This document shows positions 59,303 to 64,000 of a stretch of DNA of 64,000 nt, piece by piece. This stretch comes from Paenibacillus tyrphae. GTDB taxonomy: Bacteria; Bacillota; Bacilli; Paenibacillales; NBRC-103111. The number at the start of each line of letters is the position of its first letter. Position 1 is the stretch's first letter. The translations under genes and the position numbers were made by a program. The notes under the pieces are model-generated. The model was given only the letters and a program-made list of their open reading frames with translations. It searched no databases and was not told the DNA's origin. The stretch lies in assembly GCF_027925525.1 (NCBI RefSeq), contig NZ_BSDJ01000040.1:1-64000 (forward strand), written 5' to 3'.

Positions 59303-60189
59303 AGCTGGGGGAGAAGAAAGCGGCGCTGCTGCAAAAATGGCTGATGACCTTCGTACTGCTCGTCCTTGCTCTGGTTATGCTGTTCCCTATCGGGATTACC
59401 TTTACGAATTCGCTCATGACGGAGCGTGAGATCGGGATTAACTACGATCTGGTCGGAAAGATGCTGAGCGCGGATTCCGGGAGACAACACGAATTTGTCA
59501 ATTTAAAGCTCATACCCGACTGGGTATCGCTAGAGCAATTTAACAAAGTGCTCATCCAGTCTCCGAAGTTTTTGTTCCTGTTCTGGAACTCTGTACTCAT
59601 GGTCGTGCCGATCGTATTCGGTCAAACGGCCGTGGCTGCCTTGGCGGCCTATGCTTTCGCCATGCTTCGGTTTCCCGGCAGGGACTCGCTGTTTCTTATT
59701 TATATTATGGCGATGCTAATGCCATTTCAGGTGACGCTGGTACCTAACTATATTATGGCCGATAAGCTCGGCATCCTGAACAGCGTCGGCGCGATTATTT
59801 TGCCGGGTGTGTTCGCGACCTACGGCGTATTCCTGCTGCGGCAGTTCATGCTGCACATTCCCGCTCCGCTAATCGAAGCCGCCCGGCTGGACGGGGCGGG
59901 AGCCGGAACGATTTTTCTTACGATCGTTCTGCCGCTGGTGAAGCCGGGATTGGCGGCGCTGACGGTTTTGTTGTTCGTAGATTACTGGAACATGGTCGAG
60001 CAGCCGCTTATTTTTTTGGAGGACCCGCTCCGGCATCCGCTATCCGTCTATTTGGCGAACATTCAGGAGGGGGCGCGGGGCGTAGGCTTTGCCGCTTCTT
60101 TGCTCTACATGAGCCCGGTTGTTCTGCTGTTTCTGTATGCGGAGTCTTATTTTATCAGAGGAATCCAGTCATCCGGTATTAAAGGATAG
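59299..60189 (+). CDS. CUT1-type sugar ABC permease (UgpE/LacG-like)
   Basis: A 296-residue permease, six segments, EAA loop IEAARLDGAGAGTIFLTIVLPLVKPGL, and LVPNYIMADKLGILNSVGAIILPG typical of the second CUT1 permease. It starts by ATGA overlap with the first permease. It is followed 5 bases later by the HlyD-like gene, so the three share a transcript. An extracytoplasmic insert at about 45-85 (GKMLSADSGRQHEFVNLKLIPDW) is longer than usual. Confidence 0.9.
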   Translation: MKLGEKKAALLQKWLMTFVLLVLALVMLFPIGITFTNSLMTEREIGINYDLVGKMLSADSGRQHEFVNLKLIPDWVSLEQFNKVLIQSPKFLFLFWNSVLMVVPIVFGQTAVAALAAYAFAMLRFPGRDSLFLIYIMAMLMPFQVTLVPNYIMADKLGILNSVGAIILPGVFATYGVFLLRQFMLHIPAPLIEAARLDGAGAGTIFLTIVLPLVKPGLAALTVLLFVDYWNMVEQPLIFLEDPLRHPLSVYLANIQEGARGVGFAASLLYMSPVVLLFLYAESYFIRGIQSSGIKG

Positions 60190-60194
60190 GAGAG

Positions 60195-61349
60195 ATGCAT
60201 ACGGTGGAGCCGCAAGGGATAGAGCTGGCGGAGGCTCGAAAAAAACGAAAAGTGGTGGTAATTTCGGGGGTATTCTTCGGTCTGCTGCTTGTGCTCACGT
60301 TATTCAGCAATACGCTGCAGGCGATCACGCTGCCCAAGGTTCGGACGGAAACGCCGGTTAAGGGAAAGCTGGTTCACAGCATCGAAGCGAACGGTATGCT
60401 TAAGCCGGTGGAGGAAGCTGAACTAAAGAACGAGACCGGCTGGAAGGTGAAGGCCGTTCATGTGAAAGTGGGGGATGCCGTCGTCAAGGACCAACCGCTG
60501 ATTACGTATGACAGCAAACCGGCGGATCGGCAAATTGCGGATGAGCAAACCGCCTTGAAGCAGCAAAAGCTGCAGTTGGAAGGGCTGTTCGAAAGCTTCG
60601 TCGAAGCGAATCGGAACGGAGACTCCACGGCGATTAGCAAGGCTAAGCGGGACATCGAATCGCGGCAGCTCGACATCGACGTCCGCGAACGCAAAATTCA
60701 AGCATTGCAAGAAGACTTGGCAGGCCAGCGCCAGATTGTAGCTCCGTTTGACGGAATCGTTACGAGCGTCCGCGCGACCGAAGGGCTTCCTTCTCTGCCG
60801 GGACAGTCGGTCGTCCGCGTGTCCCATGCGAGCCGGGGCTACGGAATGTCCATGCTTGTAGCGGCCGACCTCGCAGCGCTTCTATCTGTCGGGGAAAAGA
60901 TCGAGGTGGAGGTAAAAGACCAAACGGTTAAAGTGATGGAAGGCCGGATTGACGAAATCGCCGATACGCAAATGGAGCTGGCAAGCGGCACAGGGGAGAA
61001 GCCGGACGCCCCTCCGGTATCGAAAACGATACGCATTACCGTTCAGGGTGAGGGCTTGAAAGGCGGGGAGCGGGCGGTCGTCCGGCTGCAAAAATCGGTG
61101 TCGGCGGACGAGCAGCTTTTGATTTCGAACGAGGCCGTCCACAAGGATCAAGAGGGGAAATTCGTTTATGTGATCGAAGAGCGGAAAGGCCCGCTTGGCA
61201 ACGGCTTTTATGTGCGCAAGAGCTATATTCGGGTCGCCGATGCGAACGCGAATCAGACCGCCGTTCGGGAAGGCATTTTTCCAATCGATCAAGTCATTGT
61301 CGAAAGCGGCGAGCCTTTGCAGGCGGGGAACCGGGTACGGCTGCAATAA
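60195..61349 (+). CDS. HlyD/membrane-fusion-type adaptor protein
   Basis: A 384-residue protein with one N-terminal membrane helix (about 20-42), a biotinyl-lipoyl-like half (GKLVHSIEANGMLKPVEEAELKNETGWKVKAVHVKVGDAVVKDQPLITYD), a helical hairpin (about 105-170) and a second lipoyl half (IVAPFDGIVTSVRATEGLPSLPGQSVVRV), then beta-barrel and C-terminal domains. Such adaptors normally serve MacB-like or RND exporters, but the neighbours here are sugar importer permeases. It is last in the operon and ends at a bidirectional terminator. Confidence 0.88.
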   Translation: MHTVEPQGIELAEARKKRKVVVISGVFFGLLLVLTLFSNTLQAITLPKVRTETPVKGKLVHSIEANGMLKPVEEAELKNETGWKVKAVHVKVGDAVVKDQPLITYDSKPADRQIADEQTALKQQKLQLEGLFESFVEANRNGDSTAISKAKRDIESRQLDIDVRERKIQALQEDLAGQRQIVAPFDGIVTSVRATEGLPSLPGQSVVRVSHASRGYGMSMLVAADLAALLSVGEKIEVEVKDQTVKVMEGRIDEIADTQMELASGTGEKPDAPPVSKTIRITVQGEGLKGGERAVVRLQKSVSADEQLLISNEAVHKDQEGKFVYVIEERKGPLGNGFYVRKSYIRVADANANQTAVREGIFPIDQVIVESGEPLQAGNRVRLQ

Positions 61350-61353
61350 CGGG

Positions 61354-61390
61354 AAAGGCCCTTCCGCTATGCGAAGCGAAAGGGCCTTCT
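61354..61390. terminator. Bidirectional terminator between the adaptor and MCP genes
   Basis: AAAGGCCCTT pairs with AAGGGCCTT around a CCGCTATGCGAAGCGA loop that itself folds. Confidence 0.8.
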
Positions 61391-61408
61391 TGTGACTGAG
61401 GCAGAGGG

Positions 61409-63121
61409 CTAGCTTTTAAACCGCAGCGTAATGTCATGCATTTCTTGAGCCATCTTCGTCAGCGCGTTGACGGCATCCGAAATTTCCTCCATCGTGGCGA
61501 GCTGCTCTTCCGAAGCGGCGGCTACGCTCTCCGTCCTCGAGAAGGCGGCTTCCGAGATGCTCTTCATCTGATGAAGGGAAGCCGTGATCTGCTCGGTACC
61601 GGCAGACATTTCCTCTGAAGCGGCGGATACCTCTTGCATTTGATTGGCCACCTCTTGAACCGCAACCAAGATGTTGCGGAAGGCTTCTCCGGCTTCCTTC
61701 ATAACGACCGTGCCGTTCTCGACTTCCCGGTTTCCTTTGTCCATTGCCACGACAGCCGTCTTGGTCTCGCTCTGAATCTGCTTAATGATCCCGGAAATTT
61801 GCTCGGCCGATTGGCGCGATTGCTCGGCCAGCTTCCGCACCTCGTCCGCCACGACGGCGAAGCCCCGCCCGTGCTCCCCGGCTCTTGCCGCTTCGATAGC
61901 GGCATTGAGAGCGAGCAGATTCGTTTGTGCGGAAATATCCGTAATGACGTCGACGATCTGTCCGATCTCTTGGGAGCGGATTCCCAATTGATTGACCATC
62001 TGAGCGGATTCACTGACCGAGGTGCGGATCAAATCCATTTGGGACACGGCATTTTGGATCGATTTGTTGCCTTCTGCGGCTTCTTTGGAAGCTTCTGCGG
62101 ACATCGCGGAAACGCTGCTGGAAAATTCGGCGATCCGGTTAATGCCTGTAGCCATTTCCTCCATAGCCCGAACGCTTTCCGTCGTGCTTTGATATTGCTG
62201 GTCGGCGCCGCCGGCAATTTCTTGAATCGCCTGCACCACTTGGTTGGTCGATTGAGTGGATTGTTCGGAGCTGGCGAGCAATTGCTCCGAGCTGGCGGAT
62301 AAATTTTGCGCTTCCATGCTGATCTTCACGATAAGCGTTCTTAAACCGGCGATCATCCCGTTAAAATCGTTGGTGAGCAGGCCGATTTCGTCTCGGGACC
62401 GATAGGTACCGCTAACCGTTAAATCCCCGTCTTGCGCTTGAGCCATCAATTGTTGAATATGGCGGATCGGGCGCGTGATCATGCTTGCTATGCCATAGCC
62501 GATCAACGAGCACAGCAGCACGGCCAATAAAGTAACGACCACGATAACCGTCGTAGCGAATTTGGAGCTTTGAATGCTTTTCTCGTAGAACACTTTGGCG
62601 TCTTCTTCGTTGTATTTGACGACATTTTCCAGATTCTTGATCATCTCGGCGCGGATCGGTTTGAAGGAGGTGACGTATTCTTTATACGCCTCTTCTTTAT
62701 TGTTCGCGACCGCGAGCGCGTCGACTTTTTTCTTTGCTTCGTTATTTTTCGGAATCAAATTGATAAAGGCTTGGTACTGCTCCTGTGCCCGCTCCGATAA
62801 CGGAAGCTGCTCCAGCTGCTTGCGCACTGCTTGGTTTTTGTCCCGCGTTTGGGTAATTTGCTGCTGGATTTGCTTGATGAACGCTTCGTCCTTGGTGAGC
62901 AGCATTTCCAGCTGCAGGGAATCCATCTGCGAGTTGCCGAACAGCAAAGCTTCGACAAGGGTGTTGGGAACCAGCTTCTCCTCGTACATGGCGCGCGCGT
63001 TGTTCCCCATCGTCTTCATGACCACGTAACCGGTAATGCCGATGACCAGCAGAAATACGATCGCGAGGCTGAGCAGCCCCAAGATTTTGGTGCGGATTTT
63101 TACATTTTGTAGAAACTGCAT
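61409..63121 (-). CDS. Methyl-accepting chemotaxis protein
   Basis: A 570-residue receptor: TM1 (about 10-35), four-helix-bundle-type extracellular domain (about 40-190), TM2 (about 190-215), HAMP, and the cytoplasmic signalling hairpin with the highly conserved tip IVDVITDISAQTNLLALNAAIEAARAGEHGRGFAVVADEVRKLAEQS. Methylation helices flank it. ATG 63121 (MQFLQN) follows GGAGG by 11 bases. The transcript begins with a GEMM-type riboswitch and terminator, so expression responds to a cyclic dinucleotide, tying motility to c-di-GMP. Confidence 0.95.
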   Translation of the reverse strand: MQFLQNVKIRTKILGLLSLAIVFLLVIGITGYVVMKTMGNNARAMYEEKLVPNTLVEALLFGNSQMDSLQLEMLLTKDEAFIKQIQQQITQTRDKNQAVRKQLEQLPLSERAQEQYQAFINLIPKNNEAKKKVDALAVANNKEEAYKEYVTSFKPIRAEMIKNLENVVKYNEEDAKVFYEKSIQSSKFATTVIVVVTLLAVLLCSLIGYGIASMITRPIRHIQQLMAQAQDGDLTVSGTYRSRDEIGLLTNDFNGMIAGLRTLIVKISMEAQNLSASSEQLLASSEQSTQSTNQVVQAIQEIAGGADQQYQSTTESVRAMEEMATGINRIAEFSSSVSAMSAEASKEAAEGNKSIQNAVSQMDLIRTSVSESAQMVNQLGIRSQEIGQIVDVITDISAQTNLLALNAAIEAARAGEHGRGFAVVADEVRKLAEQSRQSAEQISGIIKQIQSETKTAVVAMDKGNREVENGTVVMKEAGEAFRNILVAVQEVANQMQEVSAASEEMSAGTEQITASLHQMKSISEAAFSRTESVAAASEEQLATMEEISDAVNALTKMAQEMHDITLRFKS

Positions 63122-63155
63122 CTCACAAGCATCCTCCATTGCGTTAAAGTGCAAT

Positions 63156-63183
63156 AAAAAAACCATCCCGAAAAAAAGGATGG
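63156..63183 (-). terminator. Riboswitch expression-platform terminator
   Basis: On the minus strand CCATCC, loop, GGATGG, then seven T, between the aptamer and the MCP start codon. Confidence 0.85.
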
Positions 63184-63203
63184 ACGGATCCCAACCAAAT
63201 TTC

Positions 63204-63285
63204 GGCGGCCCGGCTGCCGTAGATTGAATCTCTCCTTAGGCCCGTGGCTTTGCGTCCTTTTCTTTCGAAAAGTTTGCCATTGTCG
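63204..63285 (-). ncRNA. c-di-GMP-I (GEMM) riboswitch aptamer
   Basis: On the minus strand the core elements occur in order: AATGGCAAAC, a stem capped by a GAAA tetraloop (CTTTTCGAAAGAAAAG), GGACGCAAAGCC, then GGGCCTAAGGAG and a second arm with CTACGGCAGCCGGGC. These match the GEMM consensus including the tetraloop receptor. A cGAMP-type specificity (GEMM-Ib) cannot be excluded by eye. The terminator follows directly, so ligand binding probably controls transcription of the MCP gene. Confidence 0.9.
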
Positions 63286-63497
63286 TATTTTGTCGCATTA
63301 TGGATGTATAGCTTTCCGCCAAAGTATAATATAGCCCTACGGAAAAGACAAGACTTTTTAACTAAATCCAAATACTTATATTCGGACGGGGCAGGAATCC
63401 ACAGATAGGTTTAATGTCACGTTGAAATGGCAATGTATTCCTGTTTTGGACCGGTTTCATAGACTTTCGACATATAAAAAATATTTTTCGTCATCGT

Positions 63498-63526
63498 TTG
63501 ACAAAAATCAAAGTCTGGTTTATTCT
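63498..63526 (+). promoter_or_regulatory. Promoter of the BMP-family protein gene
   Basis: TTGACA (63498-63503), 17 bases, TATTCT (63521-63526), about 46 bases before the start codon. Confidence 0.65.
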
Positions 63527-63572
63527 CGGTTGTGTCCGGACAAAACTAATTTTTGGAATGAGGGAAAGCATC

Positions 63573-64000
63573 TTGAGAAAACTTCTTTCAAAGCTGGCTT
63601 TGTCGAGTTTGGCCATCATGATCCTGATATTCTCATCCGGCTTCTCAAGTGCGGAGGCCAGCAACGAGCACGCGAAGAAACAGAAAAAGCTTAAAGTTGC
63701 TTTGCTGCTGCCCGGTCCTGCCAATGACGGCGGCTTTATGGAATCCGCTTACCGCGGACTGATGAAAGCGAAGGAAGACTTCCGCCTGAAAGCGACCTAT
63801 GTGGACAATGTCCCGCACGATACGGCGAAAATTGCCGATGAGCTGCGCAAGCTGGCCAAGAAGAAGCCCGATATGATCATCGCTCATGCCGGGCAAAGCT
63901 CGGAAGCCGTAAAGTTGGTCTCCAAGGAATTCCCGAAAATTAAATTTGTAAATACGCAAACGAACTTGACCGGCGATAATTTGTCCAGCTACCAAGTGAA
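63573..64000 (+). CDS. BMP/Med-family substrate-binding protein (partial, runs off the window)
   Basis: An open frame from TTG 63573 (GAGGGAA upstream) through the window end, at least 142 residues. It has a signal peptide (about 1-28) and then KLKVALLLPGPANDGGFMESAYRGLMKAKEDF...PDMIIAHAGQSSEAVKLVSKEFPKIKFVNTQTN, the Bmp/Med (PnrA-like) binding-protein pattern for nucleosides or related ligands. No lipobox Cys is visible, so it is secreted or anchored otherwise. The rest lies outside the window. Confidence 0.8.
   Translation, partial: MRKLLSKLALSSLAIMILIFSSGFSSAEASNEHAKKQKKLKVALLLPGPANDGGFMESAYRGLMKAKEDFRLKATYVDNVPHDTAKIADELRKLAKKKPDMIIAHAGQSSEAVKLVSKEFPKIKFVNTQTNLTGDNLSSYQV

Overview
The window looks like chromosomal DNA of a Paenibacillus-type, spore-forming, low-to-mid GC Gram-positive. 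The grounds are Gram-positive lipoprotein signals, strong AGGAGG ribosome sites, an S-layer-homology protein, a CGTase of the Bacillus/Paenibacillus type, a Spo0E-like phosphatase, ECF sigma/anti-sigma and many two-component systems. No rRNA, tRNA, CRISPR array or intact insertion sequence was seen. Most of the window is moderately GC-rich. About 52.1-57.5 kb is clearly AT-richer and looks acquired.

Layout. 0-9.2 kb: a secreted-type metallopeptidase homologue, an iron-box region with short repeats and a gene remnant, a GNAT acetyltransferase, an SLH surface protein, a two-component system, a glyoxalase-fold protein and a flavin monooxygenase. 9.2-17.4 kb: an MFS efflux pump behind two overlapping mini-ORFs, a stress pair (SDR and YdaT-like) behind a sigma-B-type promoter, a membrane operon (AI-2E family, a PssA-like protein with a ruined active site, DedA), and a second two-component system. 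17.5-30.5 kb: a starch/cyclodextrin island. An extracellular CGTase makes cyclodextrins, a MalEFG-type importer (no ATPase gene here) takes them up, and a cytoplasmic cyclomaltodextrinase/neopullulanase and GH15 glucoamylase degrade them. A LacI-family regulator has several matching operator sites. A secreted GH16 enzyme lies next to it.

30.6-45.5 kb: a TylF-like methyltransferase, a Fur-controlled siderophore-binding lipoprotein, small regulator-enzyme pairs (TetR/flavoenzyme, TrmB/AzlCD, MarR/beta-lactamase fold), an APS kinase divergent from a sulfotransferase, an operon of phospholipid-methyltransferase-like, small membrane and catalytically degenerate SAH-hydrolase-like genes, a phosphoesterase pair, and ECF sigma/anti-sigma. 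45.6-61.4 kb: a third two-component system with a propeller lipoprotein, then an operon set (polysaccharide deacetylase, CUT1 binding protein, Ser/Lys-rich lipoprotein, two CUT1 permeases, HlyD-like adaptor). The AT-rich island interrupts this set. The two halves start with the same 99-bp upstream element.

The island is the most novel part. It has an HTH-TPR (RNPP-type) receptor followed immediately by a 41-codon gene for a secreted pre-peptide, then a Spo0E-like phosphatase and a frameshifted AbrB-zinc ribbon-HTH gene. This reads as an undescribed peptide-signalling cassette aimed at sporulation or transition-state control. The window ends with an MCP behind a c-di-GMP-type riboswitch and the start of a BMP-family binding protein.
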